Shown here one piece after another: positions 25,564-34,166 of a stretch of DNA of 37,378 bases; positions within the stretch are counted from its first letter, which is position 1, and the number at the start of each line of letters is the position of its first letter. A model generated the notes under the pieces. The model saw nothing but the letters and a program-made list of their open reading frames with translations. It was not told where the DNA came from and ran no database searches. The translations under genes were made by a program, and so were the position numbers. The DNA is taken from the NCBI GenBank assembly GCA_002360555.1, contig DEQS01000001.1:1-37378 (forward strand), written 5' to 3'. Origin of the DNA: Chloracidobacterium sp. UBA3360 (GTDB lineage Bacteria > Acidobacteriota > Blastocatellia > Pyrinomonadales > Pyrinomonadaceae).

Positions 25564-26157
25564 ATGAGTTCTAAGCTATCCGCAACAACTAAGATGCTCC
25601 GAAAGGTAATGATCGGCCTGTGGCTGGCGGTCATCGTCGTGTGCGTCGGATATTATCTCGCAAACCCGTCGGCGTTTACGGCTGAGAATATTGCTGCGTT
25701 TCTTGAGCATTTTCAAGGTGCGATCTGGCTCGTCTATCTGATATTTTCGATCCTTCGCGGGATCACGCTATTGCCAAGCACACCACTTGTCTTGGCCGGA
25801 ACGATGCTGTTCCCCGGCCAGCCATGGGCAGTGCTCGGTGTTTCGATGACGGGCATTTTGCTCTCATCGACGATGATCTATTACTTTTCGGACTTCTTAG
25901 GTTTTGACGAGTATTTTGAAAACAAAAACCCAGACCTCTCGCACAAGATCAAAGCAAAACTTGAACATCCGCTTGGCTTTCTGTTCGTAGCGGGCTGGGC
26001 TTTTTTTCCGCTGGTCCCGACCGATCTTGTTTGTTACCTTGCGGGAACAACTAGGATGAATTTTCCAAAATTCATCACTGCGGTTGGGGTGGGCGAGGTC
26101 ATTTTATGCAGCTTTTATATCTTTTTTGGCGGTGCCTTCGTAAACTACATGCGATAA
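25564..26157 (+). CDS. TVP38/TMEM64 (VTT/SNARE-associated)-type membrane protein
   Basis: The protein is 197 residues from this ATG. A longer reading from 25519 would run through the terminator hairpin and is less likely; ATGs at 25594 and 25606 are alternatives. Four to five hydrophobic spans are visible. The VTT region shows ILRGITLLPSTPLVLAGTMLFPG and a later AGWAFFPLVPTDLVCYLAG, the pattern of the DedA/TVP38 superfamily. That superfamily is linked to lipid scrambling and membrane homeostasis. Substrate and physiological role are unknown. Confidence 0.8.
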   Translation: MSSKLSATTKMLRKVMIGLWLAVIVVCVGYYLANPSAFTAENIAAFLEHFQGAIWLVYLIFSILRGITLLPSTPLVLAGTMLFPGQPWAVLGVSMTGILLSSTMIYYFSDFLGFDEYFENKNPDLSHKIKAKLEHPLGFLFVAGWAFFPLVPTDLVCYLAGTTRMNFPKFITAVGVGEVILCSFYIFFGGAFVNYMR

Positions 26158-26226
26158 GTCTTAATTTATTGTATTCTCGCACCTTACGGTTCATTTTTGC
26201 ATCACAAATTCAGAGAGGAAAAATCA

Positions 26227-26667
26227 GTGAAAGATTGTAATAAAAGTTCAGATTGCAGCGGCCGCCGCGAGTTTTTGGTGAAAACTGCCGGCCTTGCGGG
26301 CGGCTTGGTTTTGACCTTATCCGGTATCGGTTCGGCGTTTGGCGTGACATTCGCAGACGTTACTGTGAATATCGATAGCTCTAGTCCGCTTAATAAAGTA
26401 GGGGGATCGGTCGTCGTTGATTCGTCCGCGGGAAAGATCGTCATCGCTCGCACGGGTGAGGCGGCATTTATCGCCTATTCAGCCAAATGCACTCACAAAG
26501 GCGGCATTGTCGAATATGACGCGGCAGGTAAACAGTTTGTTTGCCCGAAACATGGTTCGAAATTCGACGCGGCAAATGGCAACGTCACGGACGGGCCCGC
26601 TGATACTAAATTGACGTCATTTGCGGCCAATGGAACAGCGGCGTCGGTAACCGTCACGGTCGGCTGA
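26227..26667 (+). CDS. Tat-type Rieske 2Fe-2S protein
   Basis: From the GTG start (AGAGAGG Shine-Dalgarno eight bases upstream) the product is 146 residues. An upstream in-frame TTG at 26197 is less plausible. The N-terminus has a Tat motif (GRREFLVK) and a hydrophobic stretch ending near GVTF. The Rieske cluster ligands are visible as CTHKGG and, after 16 residues, CPKHGSKFD, which coordinate a 2Fe-2S centre with two Cys and two His. No cytochrome b or other bc-complex subunit is adjacent, so this may be a stand-alone periplasmic electron carrier. It precedes pntAB but is separated from it by a promoter. Confidence 0.9.
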   Translation: MKDCNKSSDCSGRREFLVKTAGLAGGLVLTLSGIGSAFGVTFADVTVNIDSSSPLNKVGGSVVVDSSAGKIVIARTGEAAFIAYSAKCTHKGGIVEYDAAGKQFVCPKHGSKFDAANGNVTDGPADTKLTSFAANGTAASVTVTVG

Positions 26668-26780
26668 TCAAAACGATTTGAGCGACACTAGTGACACCAA
26701 TCACTGCCGCTGTTTACGCATAATACTAGACTCTATATTTGTCTGATTCTTAGAGTTTTATTAGAATTTGAGGGGCGTCT

Positions 26781-26810
26781 TTGACAGGCTCCGACCGACC
26801 GACGAATAAT
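26781..26810 (+). promoter_or_regulatory. Sigma70-type promoter giving a leaderless pntA mRNA
   Basis: A perfect TTGACA, an 18-base spacer and AATAAT end eight bases before the pntA ATG. Transcription should start within a base or two of the initiation codon, and no Shine-Dalgarno is present. Confidence 0.6.
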
Positions 26811-26818
26811 CAAGACTA

Positions 26819-28473
26819 ATGACAACAATCGGCATCCCCAACGAGATACATCCGGGCGAAAAGCGCGTTGCCGCGACTCCGCAAACCATCCTCAAGCTCA
26901 AAAAGCTAGGCTTTGACGTCGTCGTCGAATCGCACGCGGGCCACGGCATCAACGCCATCGACAGCGAATACCGCGAGGCCGGAGCGACCGTAATTGAAGG
27001 CACAAAAGACCTGTGGGCCGCCGCGGACGTGATAATGAAGGTTCGCCCGCCCGAGGAAAATAAAGATCTCGGCGTGCACGAAGCCGACCTCTTGAAAGAG
27101 GGTGCGACGCTCATCGGCTTTGTCTGGCCGGCTCAGCACAAGGAGCTACTCGATCGCCTCGCCAAGCGAAAAGCAACCGTTTTTGGCATGGATTGCGTGC
27201 CGCGGATCACGCGGGCACAAAAGATGGACACGCTCTCCGCGATGGCAAATATCGCCGGTTACCGGGCGATCATCGAGGCCGCGAATCATTTTCCACGATT
27301 TTTTACCGGGCAGATCACCGCAGCCGGAAAGATCGATCCGGCGAAGGTGCTGATCATCGGCGCCGGTGTCGCGGGGCTCTCGGCGATCGGTGCGGCAAAA
27401 GGTTTGGGAGCGATCGTGCGGGCATTTGACCCGCGTTCGGCGACGAAGGATCAAGTCGCTTCGATGGGAGCAGAATTTCTCGAACTGGACGTCAAAGAAG
27501 AGGGCGAGGGCAAGGGCGGCTACGCCAAGCAGATGTCGGACGATTTTCTCAAAGCTGAGATGGCTCTTTTCGCCGCTCAAGCGATGCAGGTCGACATCAT
27601 CGTGACGACTGCTCTGATCCCTGGCAAACCTGCTCCAAAACTTATAACTCAAGGCATGGTCGAATCGATGAAACCCGGCTCGGTCATCGTCGATCTCGCC
27701 GCCGAACAAGGCGGCAACTGCGTCCTGACCGAACCCGGAACCGTCGTCACGCACAAAGGCGTCTCGATCATCGGCTACACTGACCTGCCATCCCGAATGG
27801 CGTCGATGTCCTCGCAGCTTTACGGTGCGTGCATTGTCGCCTTACTGACCGATCTCGCAAAACCGGTAGCGGCCGCCGTGTCAGAGCCGGGAGCGGCAGC
27901 GGCTGAACCACCTAAAGCGGAGATCCATATCAACTTGGAAGACGAGGTCGTTCGCGGTGCGATAGTTCTTCACAATGGCAAGATGATGTGGCCTCCGCCC
28001 GCACCTGCGACACCGCCAACCGTGGCACCGCCCGAACCGGGCGTTCCGACAAAGAGTTCGGCCAGCGTCGCGGTCGCCAAGGCTGCCTCAAAGGGACACG
28101 GACACGGAGAAAGCAATGGCATCAACCCTTGGGTACTTGCATTCGGAGGCCTCGTTTTATTAGGCATCGGCTTCCTGGTCCCATCCGAGGTCAAAGCTGC
28201 GGGGGGCGATACGCTGAGTCATTTGACGGTGTTTATTCTCGCATGCTTCGTTGGCTTCCAGGTCGTCTGGAGCGTCAAACCGGCACTCCACACCCCGCTC
28301 ATGAGCGTCACCAACGCCATTAGCGGCATCATTTTAGTCGGCGGCATGCTCCAGCTTGTAGGCACCGAACTCAGCGTTACCACCATCCTCGGAGCCATCG
28401 CCGTTCTGGTCGCCGCGATCAATATCGCCGGCGGATTCCTCGTAACTAATCGCATGTTGGCGATGTTTAGAAA

Positions 28474-28477
<4 letters not shown>
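26819..28477 (+). CDS. pntA: NAD(P) transhydrogenase subunit alpha
   Basis: The 552-residue protein carries domain I (NAD(H) binding, residues 1 to about 375) and the alpha part of the membrane domain (about 430-552), as in the two-subunit E. coli enzyme of 510 residues. It starts with GIPNEIHPGEKRVAATP and has the dinucleotide fold VLIIGAGVAGLSAIGAAKGLGA. The extra length is an alanine/proline-rich linker with a GHGHG stretch near residue 425. With PntB it couples hydride transfer between NADH and NADP+ to proton movement. The stop overlaps the pntB start (ATGA). Confidence 0.96.
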
Positions 28478-29874
<1,397 letters not shown>

Positions 29875-29887
29875 CACTCTAAATAGT

Positions 29888-30112
29888 ATGGAACTGGAAA
29901 TGCGTGAAAATGGTGAAGTCTTTCTACCGGTGTCGTTGCTCCTCCGCATTGGCATCAACATTGGTGACACGCTACAATTACAAATTAAGGACGGTGACCT
30001 AGTGCTCTCACCGAAACAGGATCTTGAATATGACCCGAGCGACGACACGTCTGGCTCCCCTCCTTACGAAGGAGGGGTGGACGCCGCTTCGGCGGACGGG
30101 GTGGTTCTCTAG
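29888..30112 (+). CDS. AbrB/SpoVT-like small DNA-binding protein with a repeat-derived tail
   Basis: The 74-residue frame has a swapped-hairpin-like N-terminal half (MELEMRENGEVFLPVSLLLRI, then GDTLQLQIKDGDLVLSPK). This matches the compact beta pattern of AbrB/MazE-type regulators and antitoxins. Residues from about 56 to the end (SPPYEGGVDAASADGVVL) are encoded entirely by the left inverted repeat of the DUF559 unit. The native C-terminus has therefore probably been replaced by repeat sequence. No toxin gene of the MazF, PIN or Doc type lies next to it. It follows pntB by 13 bases without a Shine-Dalgarno, so it may be read through from pntAB. Confidence 0.55.
   Translation: MELEMRENGEVFLPVSLLLRIGINIGDTLQLQIKDGDLVLSPKQDLEYDPSDDTSGSPPYEGGVDAASADGVVL
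30054..30110 (+). repeat. Left arm of inverted repeat, two hairpins
   Basis: Hairpin 1 pairs CCCCTCCTT with AAGGAGGGG around a 3-base loop. Hairpin 2 pairs CGCCG with CGGCG around CTT. The arm ends with ACGGGGTGGTTCTCT. It lies inside the AbrB-like reading frame and supplies that frame's last codons up to the stop. Confidence 0.9.
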
Positions 30113-30144
30113 TAGTGAGTGAGTGGAACTGCTGATTCAAGAGT

Positions 30145-30525
30145 ATGACCTTCAAACGGAGCAAAACTGATATTCACACCTTACCCTCGGTCGCAAAATA
30201 TCGCGACAAATTACGCAAAAACCTCACACCGGCAGAAGCTGCATTTTGGAACCTAGTCAAGAATTCTCAGCTCGACGGACGCAAATTCCGCCGCCAGCAC
30301 AGCATTGGTAACTACATCTTCGATTTCTACTGCCCGTCTGAGAAACTTGCGATCGAACTTGATGGTCAAGGCCATTTCGTCGATCATCCGGCGTTGAATG
30401 ATCGCACAAAACGGGAATACGCAGAGTCGCACGGGATCAGGGTGATTCGATTTGAGAATAAAAGAGTATTCGAAGACACGCAATGGGTTCTTGATGTTAT
30501 CAGAAATCACTTCCTCCCCGGCTAA
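30145..30525 (+). CDS. DUF559 (VSR/restriction endonuclease-like) protein
   Basis: The 126-residue product has the typical DUF559 layout: LRKNLTPAEAAFWNLVKNSQL, then GRKFRRQHSIGNYIFDFYCP, then EKLAIELDGQGH and a C-terminal GIRVIRFENKRVF. Here the D of FDFY and the E-x-D of IELDG correspond to the PD-(D/E)xK active site. The length is the usual one, so the gene looks intact. The family is related to very-short-patch repair nucleases, and biochemical roles are mostly unproven. It lies between two inverted repeat arms. The right arm's last hairpin plus TTTTGCTT could terminate its transcript. Confidence 0.88.
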   Translation: MTFKRSKTDIHTLPSVAKYRDKLRKNLTPAEAAFWNLVKNSQLDGRKFRRQHSIGNYIFDFYCPSEKLAIELDGQGHFVDHPALNDRTKREYAESHGIRVIRFENKRVFEDTQWVLDVIRNHFLPG

Positions 30526-30526
30526 G

Positions 30527-30583
30527 AGAGAACCACCCCGTCACCCGAAGCGGGTGCCACCCCTCCTTCGTAAGGAGGGGAGC
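30527..30583 (-). repeat. Right arm of inverted repeat, two hairpins (terminator-like)
   Basis: Read on the plus strand, CACCCG pairs with CGGGTG (loop AAG), then CCCCTCCTT pairs with AAGGAGGGG (loop CGT), followed by AGCTTTTGCTT. It is the inverted copy of the left arm. The five differences from it are confined to the second hairpin stem and preserve pairing. Confidence 0.9.
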
Positions 30584-30671
30584 TTTTGCTTCTCACCCAT
30601 CAGATTGAACGGCTTCGCGTTGTAAGTTGCTTATTTCGCCTGTTATTTCCGATTTAAGCAACGTAAAGACA

Positions 30672-30806
30672 CAAATATATCTTTATATTTGGTAATTAAG
30701 TCGTTTATCCAGCTATCTTGGTCTTTTATTTCCTAATTAAAAGACCTATCTTCAAAATTAAAAGACCAATATCGCAAATTAAAAGATATAAACGTATGTT
30801 TATATC
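30672..30806. promoter_or_regulatory. Phased TAAAAGACC repeats between two AT-rich palindromes
   Basis: This lies in the gene-free stretch 30584-30904. ATTAAAAGA recurs at 30736, 30757 and 30778, exactly 21 bases apart; the first two copies continue as CC. An inverted copy, GGTCTTTTA, is at 30720-30728. On the flanks are perfect palindromes CAAATATA/TATATTTG (30672-30691, 4-base centre) and GATATAAAC/GTTTATATC (30785-30806, 4-base centre). The last one abuts a promoter. Sites on the same helix face suggest binding of an oligomeric regulator or a nucleoid protein. Confidence 0.55.
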
Positions 30807-30809
30807 GCG

Positions 30810-30838
30810 TTGACGTGTGGTTTGATGGCGTGTATTTT
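30810..30838 (+). promoter_or_regulatory. Sigma70-type promoter of the gene at 30905
   Basis: TTGACG, exactly 17 bases, then TATTTT. The predicted start of transcription is near 30845, leaving a 60-base leader that contains a GGAG ribosome site eight bases before the ATG. Confidence 0.6.
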
Positions 30839-30904
30839 GTTCGGGAAAACGTGGATAGGCCCATGTTTCACTGATTATTAACAAAACATCTAGGAGAAAA
30901 TAAA

Positions 30905-31261
30905 ATGGCCAATGTAAATGTTAAAAGGGTCAAGGAACAATGTGACGTAATGCAGGACGCTTGGAATGAAGGGGCGAAGAGTGTCGATTTTAACGGCATC
31001 AGTTACACGGCTTTCAAAGCAGATATTGATGCCGCCGACGCTGCCGATGATGAGATCGGCGATATCGAGGCCCAGCTAAAGCTAAAACGCGAGGCCCGCG
31101 ACGATATGTACGCCGCTCTGGACGAGAAACGCTCAAAAGTCGGCCAAGGCGTCGCCGGCAACGCCGCCTACGGCGACGACAGCCCCCTCTACGGCGCCAT
31201 GGGCTTCGTCCGCAAATCCGAACGCAAATCCGGCCTCACCAAGAAAACGAAAACTACTTAG
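30905..31261 (+). CDS. Small cytoplasmic coiled-coil protein of unknown function
   Basis: The 118-residue protein has no signal peptide, and its strong ribosome site (TAGGAG) fixes the start. Residues about 37-80 are a charged alpha-helical/coiled-coil segment (DIEAQLKLKREARDDMYAALDEKR). The C-terminus is a basic tail (FVRKSERKSGLTKKTK) after a glycine-rich turn with DSPLYGAMG. The tail could touch nucleic acid. It is preceded by a well-formed promoter and an elaborate repeat region, so expression is probably strong or regulated. No family is recognised. Confidence 0.75.
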   Translation: MANVNVKRVKEQCDVMQDAWNEGAKSVDFNGISYTAFKADIDAADAADDEIGDIEAQLKLKREARDDMYAALDEKRSKVGQGVAGNAAYGDDSPLYGAMGFVRKSERKSGLTKKTKTT

Positions 31262-31280
31262 TTTTCGATATCCAACAAAA

Positions 31281-31322
31281 ACGTCGTTGATAATACCGAA
31301 ATTGGTGTATTATCAACGACGT
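31281..31322 (-). terminator. Long hairpin with T-run on the minus strand
   Basis: A perfect 15-bp stem (ACGTCGTTGATAATA and complement) with a 12-base loop. The T-run (TTTTTGTT) follows only on the minus strand, so it would stop leftward transcription, e.g. read-through from the ferredoxin gene. On the plus strand it has no T-run after it. Confidence 0.5.
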
Positions 31323-31378
31323 CGCATCTGCGGAAACAACCGGACGTGCTTGCACAAACATCTAAGAGTCAATCACTT

Positions 31379-32002
31379 ATGAAAATTCTTCTGCCGGGTA
31401 TAATCCTTTTTCTAGCAGTTAGTGCGGCAAATAGTCAGCCGCGGCTGACAAACGAAGAATACGCTATTTACGGCCTCGTTCTAACCGATTTTTTTCACAA
31501 CTCAAACCTCAAAAATCCCGAGAATCCTCAGACACATTTCTTGATAGCTTCTTACGCGGGCAAATTTGACTCGCTAACCGCCGACTCGGAGACGACGAGT
31601 CTGGACCGAAGCTTCAACGATCGGAACAAAATGCGAATTAGATTGGAGCGGCGGTTCACCGTCACATTTTCTTACTCGATTGTGGACGAAAAAGAGATAC
31701 TCAACTGGGCTGGACAAGACGCAGCCGAATACGTTGCCAAGCAAGAACAGCGGCGCCGCGATGGCAAGCCACTTATCGCATCGACGTGCGGGGCAGGTTG
31801 GAATAGGTTTTACGCACGTTTCCCGAAATCATTTGGTTACTATCGACTCTCGCGAATCGGCTTCAGCCGCGATCACCGTCATGCTTATCTTGAAATCAAA
31901 GGCAAGGGTAGCACCTGGGACGAAGATGTTAACTATTGGCTGAAATGGACAAAAAGAGGCTGGAAAATTCAAGACGCTGGTGGCGGATTTGGGGTCTGTT
32001 GA
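31379..32002 (+). CDS. Secreted protein of unknown function
   Basis: From this ATG the protein is 207 residues with a signal peptide (MKILLPGIILFLAVSAANSQ). An in-frame GTG at 31346 would add a polar extension before the signal and is less likely. The mature part is mixed alpha/beta with RLTNEEYAIYGLVL near the start. It has two cysteines (STCGAG and the penultimate-region GVC at the C-terminus) that might form a disulfide. The last third (FSRDHRHAYLEIKGKG, then VNYWLKWTKRGWKIQD) looks like a beta-sheet/NTF2-like end. No family is claimed. It converges with the ferredoxin gene four bases away. Confidence 0.7.
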   Translation: MKILLPGIILFLAVSAANSQPRLTNEEYAIYGLVLTDFFHNSNLKNPENPQTHFLIASYAGKFDSLTADSETTSLDRSFNDRNKMRIRLERRFTVTFSYSIVDEKEILNWAGQDAAEYVAKQEQRRRDGKPLIASTCGAGWNRFYARFPKSFGYYRLSRIGFSRDHRHAYLEIKGKGSTWDEDVNYWLKWTKRGWKIQDAGGGFGVC

Positions 32003-32006
32003 TCCT

Positions 32007-32408
32007 TCATATCTGCGGCTTCTCTAACTGAATCAACGCCAATCTCTCAACAATCTTCCCCTTCTCTAAATGCTCCTCAACGATCTCAGCCGCGTCTTCG
32101 GGCTGGACTTGGCCGTACATTGTGCCGTCGGGATAGACCATGACGGCGGTGCCGATGGAGCAGAAGCCTATGGATCCGCATTCGGTTAGGACGACTTCGC
32201 CCATGGGGTTGCGGCCTTTTGTTTCTTTGCCCTGACGGATGCCTTTTTCGACGAGGATGCGATCAAATTCGGCCATTACCTCTTGCCCGCCGACGGCCGT
32301 ACATGATTTGCCCGTACAGACAAAAACCTGCCGCTTTATCGGAGCTTTGAGCATCGGGGCGAGTTTTTCGAGTTCAACACGATCTTTTATAAATTTTGGC
32401 TTTGCCAT
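32007..32408 (-). CDS. Thioredoxin-like 2Fe-2S ferredoxin
   Basis: The 133-residue protein has the thioredoxin-like ferredoxin layout: QVFVCTGKSCTAVGG near residue 30 and VVLTECGSIGFCSIGTAVMVYPDG near residue 80. The four cysteines bind one 2Fe-2S cluster, as in NuoE and Shethna-type ferredoxins. The C-terminal helix (EDAAEIVEEHLEKGKIVERL) is also typical. Partner enzymes are not in the neighbourhood. Its promoter region is shared with the divergent FHA-protease gene and is largely made of inverted heptamer repeats. Confidence 0.9.
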   Translation of the reverse strand: MAKPKFIKDRVELEKLAPMLKAPIKRQVFVCTGKSCTAVGGQEVMAEFDRILVEKGIRQGKETKGRNPMGEVVLTECGSIGFCSIGTAVMVYPDGTMYGQVQPEDAAEIVEEHLEKGKIVERLALIQLEKPQI

Positions 32409-32412
32409 ATGT

Positions 32413-32511
32413 AGTGAATAGTGAACAGTGAATAATGAATAGTTGTAGTTTAATACGGCAGGTTTTTGGTATGCTAATCACGGAAAACTATTCACTGTTC
32501 GCTAATCACTA
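32413..32511. repeat. Inverted pair of heptamer arrays in a divergent promoter region
   Basis: The left arm (32413-32440) is AGTGAAT, AGTGAAC, AGTGAAT, AATGAAT. The right arm (32491-32511) is TTCACTG, TTCGCTA, ATCACTA. Both outer sequences continue into AACTATTCA when read in the same direction. The 50-base centre plus the arms fills nearly all of the space between the two divergent genes. Confidence 0.75.
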
Positions 32512-32516
32512 TCCAA

Positions 32517-34166
32517 ATGGCAGTCGGTATTATCATCCACATCACGGTCGGCCTTGAGAAACGTACCGAATTCTTTTCACAGGAACGTATTCGTATCGGC
32601 TCGGACGAACACTCCGATCTGCAGATACATACGCCCGGTAAAGACGGTTCGGGGGCGTGGTTTGACCTCGAAAACGCTGACGGCGTGTATCGCATCGTTG
32701 ATTTTAACGCCGAGCTCGGACTACAGATCAATGATAAACCGATCCGCCGATTTATCGCGATCACCGATGGCGATGTGATAGCGGTCGATGATTCGGATAT
32801 CTCGTTCGCTTTCTTTTCACTTGAGACCAAATCTTCGCTGATAACGACGAACCGCGAACAGCCCCAGATCTCGCGTTTTATCGAGGACGCAGCTCTCGAA
32901 TCTGCCTCATCCGCCAAACGCGACGACGCAAAAGCATTTTTACGCGAATTCGTCCGCGAACTTTCGCGCGAGATCTCGCTGACCACCAAACTTATCGCTC
33001 TCGTGCTCATCGCCGCATTTGTCACCGGCGTTTTGTATATTGGCTTTGCCGTCAATTCTGAGCTGCGCCAGAGTCGTAAGCAATCTGAGGAACAGGCAAA
33101 CATCATCAAACGGCTCGAAGACAAACTCGGCCAGACGAGCGATCAGATCGGTGAACTTGATAAGACCAACAAAGACCTGATGAAAACCGTCTCGCTCGCA
33201 CCGAATCTACGAGTCGAGTACGGCGGTGCGATCTGTCTGATCGTCGGCGTGTATGATCTGGTCGATAAACGCAACGGCAAAGTGCTCCGCTACGCCGATC
33301 CGCAGAGCTTTCGTCCAAACCCGTACGAACCGACCGAGTCCGAAGACCCGGGCCGGCCGGTGATGCCGCCGCAGATCGGCCTTACGACTGACGGCAACGG
33401 GGCGACGGTCGAATACGATTTTATCGGAACAGGGTTTCACGTCGGAGGCGGATATATCTTGACCAACCGCCACGTTGTCCAGCCTTGGGAAGAGGACGAT
33501 CAGGTCAAACAAATGATGCGTGCCGCCAACGGCCGTGCTCGGCTTAAACGGCTTGTTATATATTTCCCGAATTTTGCCCAGCCTTTTCCGTTGCGGGTCC
33601 GACAACTTGGCGCACGCGAAGACCTCGCTGTCGGCGTGATCGACCCGGCCATGCTGCCGTCCGAAATACCAACCGTACCGCTCGATCTCGACACTGAATC
33701 TGCCGCCGTCGGCAAAACTGTCGTCACGATGGGTTACCCGAGCGGCCCTGACCGTTTGCTTGCGATGGTTGATGACGACGAAGCTAAATCGATCAACCAG
33801 CGTTTTGGCAACTCGCGCCAAAACCTGATCAACTTTCTCGCCCAGTCACAAAAGATCGTCCCGCTCACCACGCAGGGAGCCATCACCGACCTCGACGCCA
33901 AACGCATCGTCCACGACGCCAAAACCGCCGAGGGCGGCTCAGGTGCCCCGTTGTTTGGCCAGGCCGGTAAGGTTATTGGCGTTAATTTTGGCGTATTTAC
34001 TGAGAATACGGCCGCGAACATGGCCGTTCCGATAAGGTTTGCTCTCGAATTGTTAAAGAAAGCGGGTTGGCAATCACCCGAAGAAAAACAGAAACAGGCC
34101 GAATCGCAGGATCAGGTCGCTGCAACCGATACCAACTCAAACTCCGCTCCGCCCGTCAAACAGTAG
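32517..34166 (+). CDS. FHA domain, transmembrane segment and trypsin-like protease fusion
   Basis: The 549-residue protein has three parts. Residues 1-105 resemble an FHA phosphothreonine-binding domain (RIRIGSDEHSDLQI, GDVIAVDDSDI). A single transmembrane helix lies near 160-182, followed by a coiled coil (about 185-222). A trypsin/HtrA-type protease lies near 290-500, with triad H319 (TNRHVV), D369 (REDLAVG) and S475 (EGGSGAP). This predicts a cytoplasmic phosphopeptide sensor tied to a periplasmic protease. No PDZ domain is present. The C-terminal tail is low-complexity (Q, S, N, P). No Ser/Thr kinase is in the window. It converges with and overlaps the acyltransferase gene by 11 bases. 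Confidence 0.85.
   Translation: MAVGIIIHITVGLEKRTEFFSQERIRIGSDEHSDLQIHTPGKDGSGAWFDLENADGVYRIVDFNAELGLQINDKPIRRFIAITDGDVIAVDDSDISFAFFSLETKSSLITTNREQPQISRFIEDAALESASSAKRDDAKAFLREFVRELSREISLTTKLIALVLIAAFVTGVLYIGFAVNSELRQSRKQSEEQANIIKRLEDKLGQTSDQIGELDKTNKDLMKTVSLAPNLRVEYGGAICLIVGVYDLVDKRNGKVLRYADPQSFRPNPYEPTESEDPGRPVMPPQIGLTTDGNGATVEYDFIGTGFHVGGGYILTNRHVVQPWEEDDQVKQMMRAANGRARLKRLVIYFPNFAQPFPLRVRQLGAREDLAVGVIDPAMLPSEIPTVPLDLDTESAAVGKTVVTMGYPSGPDRLLAMVDDDEAKSINQRFGNSRQNLINFLAQSQKIVPLTTQGAITDLDAKRIVHDAKTAEGGSGAPLFGQAGKVIGVNFGVFTENTAANMAVPIRFALELLKKAGWQSPEEKQKQAESQDQVAATDTNSNSAPPVKQ

Larger units (their letters stand above)
30054..30583 (+). mobile_element. DUF559 nuclease gene bracketed by 57-bp two-hairpin inverted repeats
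   Basis: The 530-bp unit consists of a left arm, 34 bases, the DUF559 gene and a right arm that starts two bases after its stop codon. The arms match at 52 of 57 positions in inverted orientation. Their GC-rich hairpins contrast with the AT-rich sequence that follows. The left arm interrupts the AbrB-like gene's tail. No target-site duplication is apparent at the outer ends. Mobility is inferred from structure; no transposase is present other than possibly the nuclease itself. Confidence 0.6.

Noticed and set aside
26197..26226. TTG start of the Rieske protein
   Set aside because: The GTG at 26227 has an AGAGAGG ribosome site at good spacing and gives a normal Tat n-region.
27146..27754. Minus-strand frame of about 200 codons inside pntA
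   Set aside because: It is a shadow of pntA, whose nucleotide-binding motifs and length match the family.
30054..30583. Classical insertion sequence
   Set aside because: There is no DDE, HUH or serine transposase and no visible target duplication. The only gene is DUF559.
30736..30787. CRISPR array or plasmid iterons
   Set aside because: There are only three short copies with a 21-base period, no spacers of CRISPR length, no cas genes and no replication gene.
31346..31378. GTG start of the secreted protein
   Set aside because: The extension is polar and would precede a well-formed signal peptide that begins at the ATG at 31379.
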